Below are positions 26,628-35,031 of a DNA stretch of 64,000 nt, piece after piece. The position numbers and the translations under genes were made by a program. Under the pieces are notes generated by a model that was given only the letters and a program-made list of their open reading frames with translations, was not told the DNA's origin and did not search any database. This DNA comes from Marinococcus luteus_A (GTDB lineage Bacteria; Bacillota; Bacilli; Bacillales; Marinococcaceae). The DNA is taken from assembly GCF_034497705.1 (NCBI RefSeq), contig NZ_JAXRUV010000001.1:721484-785483 (forward strand), written 5' to 3'. How positions within the stretch are numbered: the stretch's first letter is position 1; each line of letters begins with the position of its first letter.

Positions 26628-28114
26628 CAACTACTGCTGTTATCGGCGCCGGACTCGGAGGCTTAAGCGCTGCCATTATACTCGCTAAAACCGGGGAAAA
26701 CGTTACTGTATATGAAAAAAACGAACGGGCTGGAGGAAAACTCCGCCCGTTTCAGCTGGGAACCCACGCATTTGATTACGGCCCTAATACTATTACGATG
26801 CCGGATATATTTCACCGCGTACTTGCTTTTGCCGGCAAGGATCCCGAGCAGCTTCTTCCGTTCAAAAAGCTGCCGGAGCATACCAGTAATTACTTCCCTG
26901 ACGGTAACACACTGCACGTCTCCTCAGATGCCGAAGAAACAAGACAGGCCATTGCCCGTCTTTCAGAATCCGATGCCAGCCGCTACGATGACTACCTCCG
27001 GGAAGTCAAACGGCTTTACACCCTCGCTACTGAGAATTTTCTGCAGCGCACCTTCGAGTCGCCTCTGGATTACCTTTCACCGGGCCTTGCCCTTGCCCTT
27101 CGCAAAGTGCGTCCGGCCACTACCATGCATGCTTTCCACCGGCGGTTTTTCAAGCACCCGGATGTGCAGCAGGCGTTTGACCGCTATGCGACCTATATCG
27201 GCTCTTCGCCGTATGATGCTCCGGCAACATTCGCGCTGATTGCCCACCTCGAGCTTGCTGACGGCGTGTACTATACTCCGGGTGGAAACGTAAAGATTGC
27301 CGACGTGTTTTATGAAACAGCCAAAGAGCTTGGTGTCACCTTTTCGTTCAATGATCCCGTACACCATGTTTCCAGCCGCAACGGACGTGCTCAAACCGTG
27401 CATGCAGCCTCAGGCTCTCTGGAAGTGGACAGTGTATTATTAAATGGGGATCTTCTCAGCCAGTATCCGTTACTTTTCCCGGACTTCAGTGAAAAGAGCC
27501 GGACCGTGCCGGCTCATCCCGAGCCGTCTATTTCAGCGTTTGTGATTATGGCCGGACTCAACACCCGTCTTCCTCAGTTAAAGCATCATCAGGTCTACTT
27601 TTCTGCCGACTACCCAAAGGAGTTCAGGCAGCTAAAGCAGGGAAGCTTTCCGGAGGACCCTACCGTTTATATCAGCAACTCCTCCTACAGCGACCGCGGC
27701 CAGTCCCCCGACGGCGACAACCTGTTTATTCTTATTAACGCACCAGCGCTTCCGGGCGGTGCCATGACAGAAGAGAAAAAACAATCGTACAGAAATGTTG
27801 TATACGACAAGCTGGAGGAGTTTGGCCTTTTTCTGCGTCCGCATATTGTGGAGGAGCGAGTACTCGGTCCGTCTTATCTGGAAGAAACGTTCGGTGCTTA
27901 CCAAGGCTCCATTTACGGCCTCGCATCTAACCGACGGCAGGATGCGTTTCTCCGGCCGTTCAACCGCTCCCAGGATTTGAAGAATGTTTATTTTGCCGGA
28001 GGCTCCACCCACCCCGGCGGCGGTTCGCCAATGGTGACCACCAGCGGCGTTCTTGCTGCCTCCTCCCTGCTTAAGGATAACGGCCTTCTGCTTGATTTCT
28101 GGGGAAATAAATGA
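26624..28114 (+). CDS. Carotenoid desaturase/oxidase (CrtN/CrtP/CrtI family)
   Basis: The 496-residue FAD amine-oxidase-type enzyme has the dinucleotide fold AVIGAGLGGLSAAIILA (residues 5-21), the following ERAGGKLRPF arginine/glycine segment, and the C-terminal FAD-binding motif VYFAGGSTHPGGGSPM of CrtI-type carotenoid desaturases. The start overlaps the glycosyltransferase stop by ATGA. The cluster lacks a CrtM-type synthase here, so the backbone must be made elsewhere in the genome. Whether it acts as desaturase or terminal oxidase cannot be decided from sequence. Confidence 0.85.
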   Translation: MTTTAVIGAGLGGLSAAIILAKTGENVTVYEKNERAGGKLRPFQLGTHAFDYGPNTITMPDIFHRVLAFAGKDPEQLLPFKKLPEHTSNYFPDGNTLHVSSDAEETRQAIARLSESDASRYDDYLREVKRLYTLATENFLQRTFESPLDYLSPGLALALRKVRPATTMHAFHRRFFKHPDVQQAFDRYATYIGSSPYDAPATFALIAHLELADGVYYTPGGNVKIADVFYETAKELGVTFSFNDPVHHVSSRNGRAQTVHAASGSLEVDSVLLNGDLLSQYPLLFPDFSEKSRTVPAHPEPSISAFVIMAGLNTRLPQLKHHQVYFSADYPKEFRQLKQGSFPEDPTVYISNSSYSDRGQSPDGDNLFILINAPALPGGAMTEEKKQSYRNVVYDKLEEFGLFLRPHIVEERVLGPSYLEETFGAYQGSIYGLASNRRQDAFLRPFNRSQDLKNVYFAGGSTHPGGGSPMVTTSGVLAASSLLKDNGLLLDFWGNK

Positions 28115-28151
28115 CTTTCTGCTTCCCTAATTACAACCGTCGCATACAATC

Positions 28152-28178
28152 AGTCCCGCCGATGATAAAGGCGGGGCT
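28152..28178 (+). terminator. Terminator of the carotenoid cluster
   Basis: AGTCCCGCC pairs with GGCGGGGCT across a nine-base loop and is followed by GTTTCT. It lies 38 bp after the desaturase stop and just before the convergent AraC-type gene. Confidence 0.7.
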
Positions 28179-28182
28179 GTTT

Positions 28183-29079
28183 CTAATAGAAAGATGATGG
28201 TGATTTCTCTTTCTCCTCCACCGGAATCCATATTTCGCTTTTGAAATCAGGCTTATCAAACTGATTCCCCTCCATCCAAAGCATTTCCGGGCCGACTGCC
28301 TGCTGATACCCGGAAGAAGGAAACCATTCTGAATATATTTGTCCCCACGTAGTTTGAAGATCTTTCGGAAACGGTCCTTCGGAGGTAAAAACAGCCCAGG
28401 CCGAAGCGGGTACTTCCAGCACGTCCCATGTTTCCAGACTTGGTTTATCAGTGACTACACCAATATAATGATCCAGCCCTCCCTGTTCTTCCATGCGTGC
28501 TTCAGAAAAATTTGCTGATGCCTGAATTATCCCTGTCGGTTCCCCATTTGAGAGCGCGAGCAATTTATTTATTTTCTCTTCGTTCAATGATTTCCACATG
28601 GCATTAATTTCAGGGTTTTCTCCCTCAAAGATGATAGGGACTCTTTTACTTATGCCGGCGATTCGAAAAGCTTCTTTGTTTTCTATATGATAGTTCATTT
28701 CGTTTCCTCCCTGGACCGATAGTTGAAAGGTCAGCCTTGGATATGCTTTTAAAGAAATTCCGTGCCGTTTCACTTCTGAAGGAGTTACGCCGTGCAGCTT
28801 TTGAAACGCCCTCGTAAATGAATCGGGTGAATCGTAACCATATTTTAATGCTGTATTGATAACACGTACCTCGCGATGCTGAAGATCAAACGCTGCCATC
28901 GTTAAACGCCGGCGCCGGATATATTCTGATAACGGGACACCCGCCAAAGAAGAAAACATCCGCTTAAAATGGTACTCCGAGCAGCAGACGATGCGGGCAG
29001 CTTCCTGAAAATCGATTGCCTCCGTTAAGTGATTCTCAATATAATGCAGGGCATTATTCATTTCCTGTAAACTATCCAT
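28183..29079 (-). CDS. AraC-family regulator with GyrI-like effector-binding domain
   Basis: The 298-residue regulator has an N-terminal AraC DNA-binding domain (two helix-turn-helices, about 8-105; FKRMFSSLAGVPLSEYIRRRRL and YDSPDSFTRAFQKLHGVTP) and a C-terminal GyrI-like/BacR ligand domain (about 128-295; MNYHIENKEAFRIAGISKRVP). Homologues such as Rob and BmrR-like proteins bind hydrophobic ligands and control efflux. No target gene is adjacent. It converges on the carotenoid cluster. Confidence 0.85.
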   Translation of the reverse strand: MDSLQEMNNALHYIENHLTEAIDFQEAARIVCCSEYHFKRMFSSLAGVPLSEYIRRRRLTMAAFDLQHREVRVINTALKYGYDSPDSFTRAFQKLHGVTPSEVKRHGISLKAYPRLTFQLSVQGGNEMNYHIENKEAFRIAGISKRVPIIFEGENPEINAMWKSLNEEKINKLLALSNGEPTGIIQASANFSEARMEEQGGLDHYIGVVTDKPSLETWDVLEVPASAWAVFTSEGPFPKDLQTTWGQIYSEWFPSSGYQQAVGPEMLWMEGNQFDKPDFKSEIWIPVEEKEKSPSSFY

Positions 29080-29213
29080 AATGATGACCTCTCTTATATT
29101 TAGAGAATATCAATTCCATGACATATATTCCCTGCTTTTCGTGCCTGATAAAGTCGGGTAATAACTATTAACTTTCTAACTAAGAAGCGCAACGGACTAT
29201 ATATATCATAAAA

Positions 29214-29255
29214 AAAGGAATAGAAGACCCTGTCCGGGATACTTCTATTCCTTTC
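29214..29255 (-). terminator. Terminator of csbD
   Basis: GGAATAGAAG pairs with CTTCTATTCC around a 17-base loop that holds a small inner stem, followed on the minus strand by seven T. It begins 3 bp past the csbD stop. Confidence 0.85.
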
Positions 29256-29257
29256 CA

Positions 29258-29434
29258 TTATTTGTTTTTAAAATCGCCTTTTTTGTCCTGGGCGACGCCT
29301 TTAAGCTTGTCTTTCTTTCCTTCGCGCTGCATCTTTGAATTGTTTGTGGCGCTTCCCATCTTGTCTTTTGCTTCCCCTTTAACCTTGTTCGCGTTTCCTT
29401 TTAATTTAGCGCCGAAACCTTTTTTACCGCTCAT
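29258..29434 (-). CDS. csbD: CsbD-like general stress protein
   Basis: This 58-residue Lys/Gly/Asp-rich hydrophilic protein opens MSGKKGFGAKLKGNANKVKG and repeats K-x-K-G elements, typical of the CsbD family of small stress proteins, which are controlled by sigma-B in B. subtilis. The molecular role is unknown. AGGAGGG lies seven bases before the ATG, a terminator follows closely, and a sigma-B-like promoter lies upstream, so this short gene is well supported. Confidence 0.88.
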   Translation of the reverse strand: MSGKKGFGAKLKGNANKVKGEAKDKMGSATNNSKMQREGKKDKLKGVAQDKKGDFKNK

Positions 29435-29469
29435 CTGTGATCCCTCCTAGATGTCTGTCTACATCAGCA

Positions 29470-29495
29470 GTTCCCTTCAGGAGGCAGCGTCAAAC
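29470..29495 (-). promoter_or_regulatory. Candidate sigma-B promoter of csbD
   Basis: On the minus strand GTTTGA (29490-29495) and GGGAAC (29470-29475) are 14 bp apart, close to the sigma-B consensus GTTTAA-N13-15-GGGTAT, about 35 bp upstream of the csbD ATG. Known sigma-B control of csbD in B. subtilis supports it. Confidence 0.6.
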
Positions 29496-29687
29496 AGAAT
29501 AGTTTCCTCATTCTGACGACGATTTCATTTGTGCAGGTATTAAATGAAATTCATGCAAAGGTTTATTATGAAATATCCGAGTTTTTTGTTGCAAGTCAGA
29601 TGGGAGACTTTTCACTCACGTTCAATGTCCAGTAAGTATCATTTTCTCCCGAAACCATTGTTTTATTTTTGTATTATGAGCAGCTTC

Positions 29688-30452
29688 TCACCAGACGGTC
29701 CAGCCACCATCGACGACGATCGTCTGCCCGGTAACCATATCGGAGGAAGCCGAGCTGAGAAATGCCACCGCTCCGAATAAGTCCTCAGGGCGGGCCAGTC
29801 TCCCAAGCGGAATTCTTGCAAGTACTTCCTCTTTAAATTCTGCATCTTCAAACATTTTTTCTGTCATTGGCGTTTCAATAAAGGTTGGGGCTACAGCATT
29901 AACATTGATACCGTCAGAAGCCCACTCAATAGCCAGTGATTTGGTCAGCTGCGTAATTCCTCCCTTGCTTGAGCTGTAGGCTGTGCGGTTGTAATACCCC
30001 ACAAAAGCCATCTGGGAGGACATATTAATAATCTTTCCATGCCCCGCTTCACGCATCCACTTTCCTGCTGCCTGACAGGCAAAAAAGACGCTTTTTAAAT
30101 TAATATCATGAATGCGATCCCACTGCTCCTCCGTTACCTCTTCTGCCGGCGCCGGGATATTCGTACCGGCGTTGTTCAGAAGTACGTCGATTCGGCCAAA
30201 CCGTTTGTAAATACTCCCGAACAGTTCGTCCAGTTTTCCTATTTCGGTTAAATCAAACGGAAATGACTCAGCCGTCCGGCCTTTTTCCTGAATAATCCGG
30301 GCTGTTTCCTGTAAAGCCTGCTCATCACGGGCTACCAGAGCCACGCCGGCGCCGGCCTCAGCCAGCATGACCGCTATTTCTTTACCTATGCCTTTATTAG
30401 CACCAGTAACAACGATCGTTTTCCCTTCTAAAGAGAATAGATTAGAGCTGAT
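29688..30452 (-). CDS. SDR-family oxidoreductase with apparent ATC start codon
   Basis: The 254-residue short-chain dehydrogenase has the cofactor motif TGANKGIG near residue 16, NNAG, the catalytic Ser in INMSSQMAF and YSSSKGG (Tyr-x-x-x-Lys). The product resembles gluconate 5-dehydrogenase or 3-oxoacyl reductases; the substrate is unknown. The coding frame is complete only if translation starts at the ATC codon 30452-30450, which lies seven bases after a perfect AGGAGG. No ATG, GTG or TTG occurs in frame between that site and the glycine motif. The first ATG (30368) would delete the cofactor loop. Confidence 0.78.
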   Translation of the reverse strand: MSSNLFSLEGKTIVVTGANKGIGKEIAVMLAEAGAGVALVARDEQALQETARIIQEKGRTAESFPFDLTEIGKLDELFGSIYKRFGRIDVLLNNAGTNIPAPAEEVTEEQWDRIHDINLKSVFFACQAAGKWMREAGHGKIINMSSQMAFVGYYNRTAYSSSKGGITQLTKSLAIEWASDGINVNAVAPTFIETPMTEKMFEDAEFKEEVLARIPLGRLARPEDLFGAVAFLSSASSDMVTGQTIVVDGGWTVW

Positions 30453-30799
30453 GGCTTTTCCTCCTTTTTTGTGTACGTATTCGAAGATATCAAAAATCTT
30501 ATAAATACAAAGAAAATAACAAGCAAAATTTTATTTGTAAACGCTCTCTTCATTTTTATTATTTACGTGATCATCCGCTCAATTAAAATTGGCTCAATAA
30601 CCTCTCACGCATAGGCTTCCTGCTTTTCACCGGACGCCAGTAAATAAATTAATTACCCCACGACCAGCGATGACTACGTTCATGCTGCTGAGAAATAGCC
30701 ATTAAATTTATCAATGGAGTCTACGGTTGATATTGTCAAAACTAATAACTGCAAAACCAACCGGCATATCCATCCATATACTTCAATTTTCATGCGCAT
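30453..30799. promoter_or_regulatory. Control region between the SDR and HisD-family genes
   Basis: This 347-bp gap has no convincing gene. It holds the SDR ribosome-binding site (30460-30465), a sequence GTACGTATTCGAA (30473-30485) resembling one arm of the palindrome at 32093-32120, and a cre-like TGTAAACGCTCTCT (30536-30549). The same TGTAAACGCT occurs upstream of the HisD-family gene, suggesting shared regulation, with CcpA as one candidate. Confidence 0.5.
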
Positions 30800-32080
30800 T
30801 CAGTCAGTGGTGCTGTATCTCTGGACGCGTAATGAAGCTTGGGCTTTATGGCCTTTGAAGCCTTCAAGCTCGCATAGCCGTTCGGCGTATCTGCCTATTT
30901 CCACACTGGCTTCCTTCGTCACACGCTGATAGGTACAGTTTTTCAAAAACTTGCCTACCCATAAGCCGCCCGTATATTTTGCCGCCTGCTTAGTCGGAAG
31001 TGTATGGTTGGTTCCAATTACTTTGTCCCCGTAGGCTACATTCGTTTCAGGCCCGAGAAAGAGCGCCCCGTAGTTTGTCATGTTTTCTAGAAAGTAATCC
31101 GGATTGCTCGTGAGAACCTCTACGTGTTCATAGGCAAGCTTATCTGCTTCCTGAACCGCTTCCTCCACATCTTCCACTACGATAATTGAACCATTGTCCT
31201 GCCACGCCTGCTCTGCTACTTCCGCTGTTGGGAGTGTTTTTAACTGGCGGGCAATCTCCTCCTCCAGCGACTCGGCAAGCGATTGGGAGGTGGTAATAAG
31301 AGCTCCTGGAGACGTCGGTCCGTGCTCTGCCTGGCCGAGGATATCAGTGGCCACCATTTCTACATCAGCCGTTTCGTCAGCAATGACAAGCGTTTCGGTC
31401 GGACCTGCAAATAAATCAATGCCCACCCTGCCGTACAGCTGCCGCTTTGCTTCCGCTACAAAAGCGTTGCCCGGGCCGACAATCATCTCCACCGGCTGAA
31501 TGGTTTCCGTGCCGACAGCCATTGCGGTCATTGCCTGAACTCCTCCCAGCAGATAGATTTCGTCCGCCCCGGCCATATGCATAGCTGCCACCGTGGCTGC
31601 CGGTATTTCACCATTACTCGGAGGCGTGCAGGCGATCACTCTTTCGACCCCTGCTACCTTCGCTGTCACAATACTCATATGGGAAGAGGCCACCATCGGA
31701 TAGCGTCCGCCCGGAATATAGCAGCCTACGCTGTTCACCGGGATGTTTTTATGCCCTAAAATAACGCCGGGCCGCGTTTCCACTTCAATATCCTGAATCG
31801 ACTCCCGCTGGTGCCGGGCGAAATTTTGAATTTGTGCCTGCGCAAAGGTAATATCGTCAATGACCTGCTGGGGCAGCTCATCGATTACCTGCTGAATAGC
31901 CTCGGGCGATAGACGGAACGCTTCCGGCGACCATTTGTCGAATTTTTCGGAGAGCTCCCGGACCGCTTCATCCCCCCGATGCTCTACATCCTGAATGATC
32001 CCCTGGACTGCCTGCTGTACCTTCGTGTCCGCCTCCTGTTTTTCCTGATCGCTTTTTCCTCTTTTTAAATAAGTGGGCAT
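30800..32080 (-). CDS. HisD-family dehydrogenase, possibly catabolic (sulfopropanediol-dehydrogenase-like)
   Basis: This enzyme of about 426 residues belongs to the histidinol dehydrogenase family. The zinc and catalytic positions are conserved: Gln/His in GQAEHGPTSP, Glu-His in YEHVEVLTS, Asp in AYGDKVIGTNHTLPT, His in GFKGHKAQ. No other histidine gene is nearby. It lies behind its own palindromic operator and cre-like site and next to an SDR gene, which fits a substrate-inducible alcohol dehydrogenase such as HpsN (sulfopropanediol 3-dehydrogenase) better than biosynthesis. That substrate is inference. The ATG at 32080 has AGGAGG seven bases upstream. Confidence 0.78.
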   Translation of the reverse strand: MPTYLKRGKSDQEKQEADTKVQQAVQGIIQDVEHRGDEAVRELSEKFDKWSPEAFRLSPEAIQQVIDELPQQVIDDITFAQAQIQNFARHQRESIQDIEVETRPGVILGHKNIPVNSVGCYIPGGRYPMVASSHMSIVTAKVAGVERVIACTPPSNGEIPAATVAAMHMAGADEIYLLGGVQAMTAMAVGTETIQPVEMIVGPGNAFVAEAKRQLYGRVGIDLFAGPTETLVIADETADVEMVATDILGQAEHGPTSPGALITTSQSLAESLEEEIARQLKTLPTAEVAEQAWQDNGSIIVVEDVEEAVQEADKLAYEHVEVLTSNPDYFLENMTNYGALFLGPETNVAYGDKVIGTNHTLPTKQAAKYTGGLWVGKFLKNCTYQRVTKEASVEIGRYAERLCELEGFKGHKAQASLRVQRYSTTD

Positions 32081-32092
32081 CAAGCATCCTCC

Positions 32093-32120
32093 TTTATGTT
32101 GAATACGTATTCAACATAAA
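32093..32120. promoter_or_regulatory. Perfect 28-bp palindromic operator
   Basis: The arms 32093-32106 and 32107-32120 are exact reverse complements centred on TACGTA. The palindrome abuts the ribosome-binding site of the HisD-family gene, so a bound dimer would block transcription. A cre-like TGTAAACGCT lies at 32136-32145. The form suggests a LacI- or GntR-family repressor, not encoded in the immediate vicinity. Confidence 0.75.
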
Positions 32121-32175
32121 CTAAACCAACTATTTTGTAAACGCTTTATTAGATGACCCAGCTGCTCTTTCATAG

Positions 32176-32212
32176 AAAATACGGCGCCCGTTTATCATTA
32201 ACAGGCACCGTA
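32176..32212 (-). terminator. Terminator of the beta-xylosidase gene
   Basis: TACGGCGCC (32180-32188) pairs with GGCACCGTA (32204-32212), allowing one wobble, and is followed on the minus strand by TTTTC. It lies 11 bp after the stop at 32223. Confidence 0.7.
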
Positions 32213-32222
32213 CCATTAAAAA

Positions 32223-34145
32223 TTAACCCCATACTTTTATTTCATTTTTACCGGGCTGCAGCTGACCGATCGGCCCCGGGACGTCTGCGGCGTCTTTTTG
32301 TTCTCCGAAAAAGTCGGTGTCTATCCGCAGCTTGCTTCCATCCGGATTTTCAAAATCTGCATCCACGATACGTGCTCGCTCCAGGTTGCCCGTATGCTTT
32401 ATCTCACCGCTCATTTGTTCAAATCCCTCTGGCAGCTCACAGGAGAGATATACCCCGTCCCCTTTTTCGATGATCGTAAGCTGGGGATCAAAAGATTCTT
32501 TGGTAAATGCTTCATTTTCTCCTTCAAACGGGACCGCCCCGTTAAAGTAGGCGTTATGATTAATATAGACCGGCTGCTCGATACTGTGGAATGCTTCATG
32601 GTCGCCGCCCACCTGGTCAACAGCTTCGATATACTCCTCGAGCGATGCCGTATACCCGTTAAAATGGGAGGTTCCTACATTATCCAGATCCGGTTTTCCT
32701 ACAAACATGTTATTGTAAAAGCGGTCGTCTCCGCCGTAGGTGGCCGCAAACCCTGCCACCTCCGTGCTGTGGGGCACGTGATACGGCGTTGCCCGGTCCA
32801 GCATTTTTTTGTGTACCATTTTGCCCGCGATCAGATTGTTAACATAAGCTCCGCCCTGCGCATGATTATCCAGGGCATAGTCTGCTGTTAAAATATTATG
32901 GTCCACCACATACGGTCCGCTGCTCACTTCCACGAAAAGATCGCGGCTGTTTTCGTAAAATAGATTTTTACTTACCCTGGTTCCCTGGGTCTGCCAGTCG
33001 AGCCATACCCCAAGCGAGCAGTGATGGATGCGGTTGCTGTGAATCTGGACATCAATTGCTGCGTGCAGTTTAATTCCGGCAATTTCGTGACCGAAAAATT
33101 CCCGCTTTAATGCGATATTATAAATGTGATTGTGATAAATTTCGCTGAACACACAGCCCAGATGGCCGACAATTCCGTTCTGGCCGCAATCATAAATGGT
33201 ATTGTGCCGGATAATATGAGAGCCGATACGCTCTCTGCTCCACCCAATCTGACGGGCAAGAAACACAGATTCCAGCTGGTACTGATAGCCTGGCTTGTCC
33301 TTTCTTATCGTCCGGTAGTTATCACCGGTGGACGCTTCCTTTCCAATACTGATCGCACTGCATTTGGAATCGTGAATCACGTTATTTTCAATAATCCATC
33401 CTTTGCTCCAGTTCGGCCCGATCAACCCCGGCTGATCCGCTGTCGGAGGTGTCCACGGCGTTGCTGCCTGAGCCATTTCAAACCCCTGCACCGTAATATA
33501 GTTGATTCCCGTCACCTCCGGATAAAAGCAGGCCTTCCGCACGTTTATTTCCACCAGCTCTTTATTCGGATCAGCACCCTGAAAATTGGCGAAAATCGTC
33601 GTATGGCTGTTGTCTGCTTCCGCATACCAGCGATACGTGGTCTGCTCCGGACGGTGGACAGGGACCACCGTTTTTGTCCAGTGATCCAGAACCTCGGTCT
33701 GCTTTTCCGGATTCATTACTTCGGCGAAGGTTTCAGCTTCGTAAAAGGACATTCCGTTTAAATATACATCTCCCAGATGCCTGCCTGGATTGTGTACGAT
33801 CCAGTCTCCGAATATTTTTTCCGTAAACGGATTGTAGTCTCCGAATAACGTGTTTGGGATAACTACCTTCCAGACCGTTCCTTCCACCTGCTCCCAGTAG
33901 TCAATTTGTTCCGAACCTTTAATTACTGCTTTTTCTCCAGGAGCAGCGGTATATGTAATTCTTCGATCCTCACTCCGGCCTCCATTTTTCGGCTTCACCC
34001 ATTCTCTGTATTCACCTTCATGCACTATTACAGTATCGCCTGCCTCGGCGGTTGAAGCCGCTCTATTAATTGTTAAAAACGGATTTTCCCGTGTACCGTT
34101 ACTGCTGTCAGAACCGTTTTTTGCTACATGATATTCAAATGCCAT
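32223..34145 (-). CDS. GH120-type beta-xylosidase (right-handed beta-helix)
   Basis: The 640-residue protein without signal peptide is built of beta-helix repeats (many N-x-I/H-N rungs such as IIENNVIHDSK, IIRHNTIYDCG, VDHNILTA). It closely resembles, from memory, the intracellular Thermoanaerobacterium beta-xylosidase XylC of family GH120. Its catalytic pair D382/E405 has counterparts here at D383 (GVWLDWQ) and E406 (LFVEVSSGP), with the same 23-residue spacing. It would hydrolyse imported xylo-oligosaccharides from the non-reducing end. A divergent AraC regulator lies 118 bp upstream and is its probable activator. A pectate-lyase-like lyase is the alternative but less likely. Confidence 0.8.
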   Translation of the reverse strand: MAFEYHVAKNGSDSSNGTRENPFLTINRAASTAEAGDTVIVHEGEYREWVKPKNGGRSEDRRITYTAAPGEKAVIKGSEQIDYWEQVEGTVWKVVIPNTLFGDYNPFTEKIFGDWIVHNPGRHLGDVYLNGMSFYEAETFAEVMNPEKQTEVLDHWTKTVVPVHRPEQTTYRWYAEADNSHTTIFANFQGADPNKELVEINVRKACFYPEVTGINYITVQGFEMAQAATPWTPPTADQPGLIGPNWSKGWIIENNVIHDSKCSAISIGKEASTGDNYRTIRKDKPGYQYQLESVFLARQIGWSRERIGSHIIRHNTIYDCGQNGIVGHLGCVFSEIYHNHIYNIALKREFFGHEIAGIKLHAAIDVQIHSNRIHHCSLGVWLDWQTQGTRVSKNLFYENSRDLFVEVSSGPYVVDHNILTADYALDNHAQGGAYVNNLIAGKMVHKKMLDRATPYHVPHSTEVAGFAATYGGDDRFYNNMFVGKPDLDNVGTSHFNGYTASLEEYIEAVDQVGGDHEAFHSIEQPVYINHNAYFNGAVPFEGENEAFTKESFDPQLTIIEKGDGVYLSCELPEGFEQMSGEIKHTGNLERARIVDADFENPDGSKLRIDTDFFGEQKDAADVPGPIGQLQPGKNEIKVWG

Positions 34146-34263
34146 GAAGCTTTCCCCCTTTTATCAATCTATTTTTATTATAGGCAGGAAGCTTCCTATG
34201 CTTCTATTCAAAAAATAGTATAATATAAGACAATATTAGTGTTTTATGAAAGGAGAGCCGACT

Positions 34264-35031
34264 GTGGTCTTTTTTGAGCCTCACGGAGTCGAAGAGCAGG
34301 AATCATTTCAGAGTGTTACTTTAACCAATTTCAGCTTCCCGCTTCACTTTCACCGTGCCTATGAACTGATCATCGTTCAAGAAGGACAGGTACGGGTCGC
34401 CATTGACCAGAAGGAGTATCTTCTGCAGCAAAACGAGGCGGTATTTATTTTCAATAATCAAATGCATGAATTTACAACGGTCGACCATTCCACCATCACC
34501 GTCATAATTTTTTCGCCTGAATTAATCGGTCGTTTTTTTATGGATTATAAAGGTTTGATTCCCGTCAATAATATGTTTTCTCTGTCGAGGGAGGTGCAGC
34601 TGCCGTCCCAAAACTCTGTCTACAAACAGAAAAGCTTTTTGTATGGCATATGCAGTACGTTAGAGGAACATACCGATTTCAAGCCCGTACAGTATTCCGC
34701 GAAAACGAAAATACTTCATCAAATGCTCCTGTATGTGGATAATAATTACGCCGCCGAGTGTACGTTAAAAGCGGTGGCTGAACATTTGCAGTATGACTAT
34801 CCCTATCTGTCCAAACTGTTTGTTCACATGGCAGGTATGACCTTTACCGAATACCTAAACTATTACCGGATCTCGCGTGCCTGTTATTTACTGAAAAGCA
34901 GCCAGAAGCCGATCGGGGAAATTGCTGCCGACTGCGGCTACAGCAGCCTCCGTTCCTTCAACCGGAATTTCCAGGCCTTCGTACGTGATTCCCCGCGCAG
35001 ATTTAGGGAATTTTCGTCCCAACGGGCTTAA
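34264..35031 (+). CDS. AraC-family transcriptional regulator with cupin sensor
   Basis: This regulator of about 255 residues has an N-terminal cupin arm (FSFPLHFHRAYELIIVQEGQ, then NEAVFIFNNQMHEF) that typically binds sugars, and a C-terminal AraC domain (FTEYLNYYRISRACYLLKSS, YSSLRSFNRNFQAFVRDSPRRFRE). I prefer the GTG at 34264, eight bases after AAAGGAG. The ATG at 34246 overlaps that site. It diverges from the GH120 beta-xylosidase, so control of that gene in response to xylo-oligosaccharides is likely. Its stop overlaps the convergent methyltransferase end by 4 bp. Confidence 0.82.
   Translation: MVFFEPHGVEEQESFQSVTLTNFSFPLHFHRAYELIIVQEGQVRVAIDQKEYLLQQNEAVFIFNNQMHEFTTVDHSTITVIIFSPELIGRFFMDYKGLIPVNNMFSLSREVQLPSQNSVYKQKSFLYGICSTLEEHTDFKPVQYSAKTKILHQMLLYVDNNYAAECTLKAVAEHLQYDYPYLSKLFVHMAGMTFTEYLNYYRISRACYLLKSSQKPIGEIAADCGYSSLRSFNRNFQAFVRDSPRRFREFSSQRA

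Noticed and set aside
30800..32080. Biosynthetic histidinol dehydrogenase (hisD)
   Set aside because: Not excluded by motifs, but no other his genes are nearby and the dedicated palindrome and cre-like site fit a catabolic gene better; so no hisD symbol was given.
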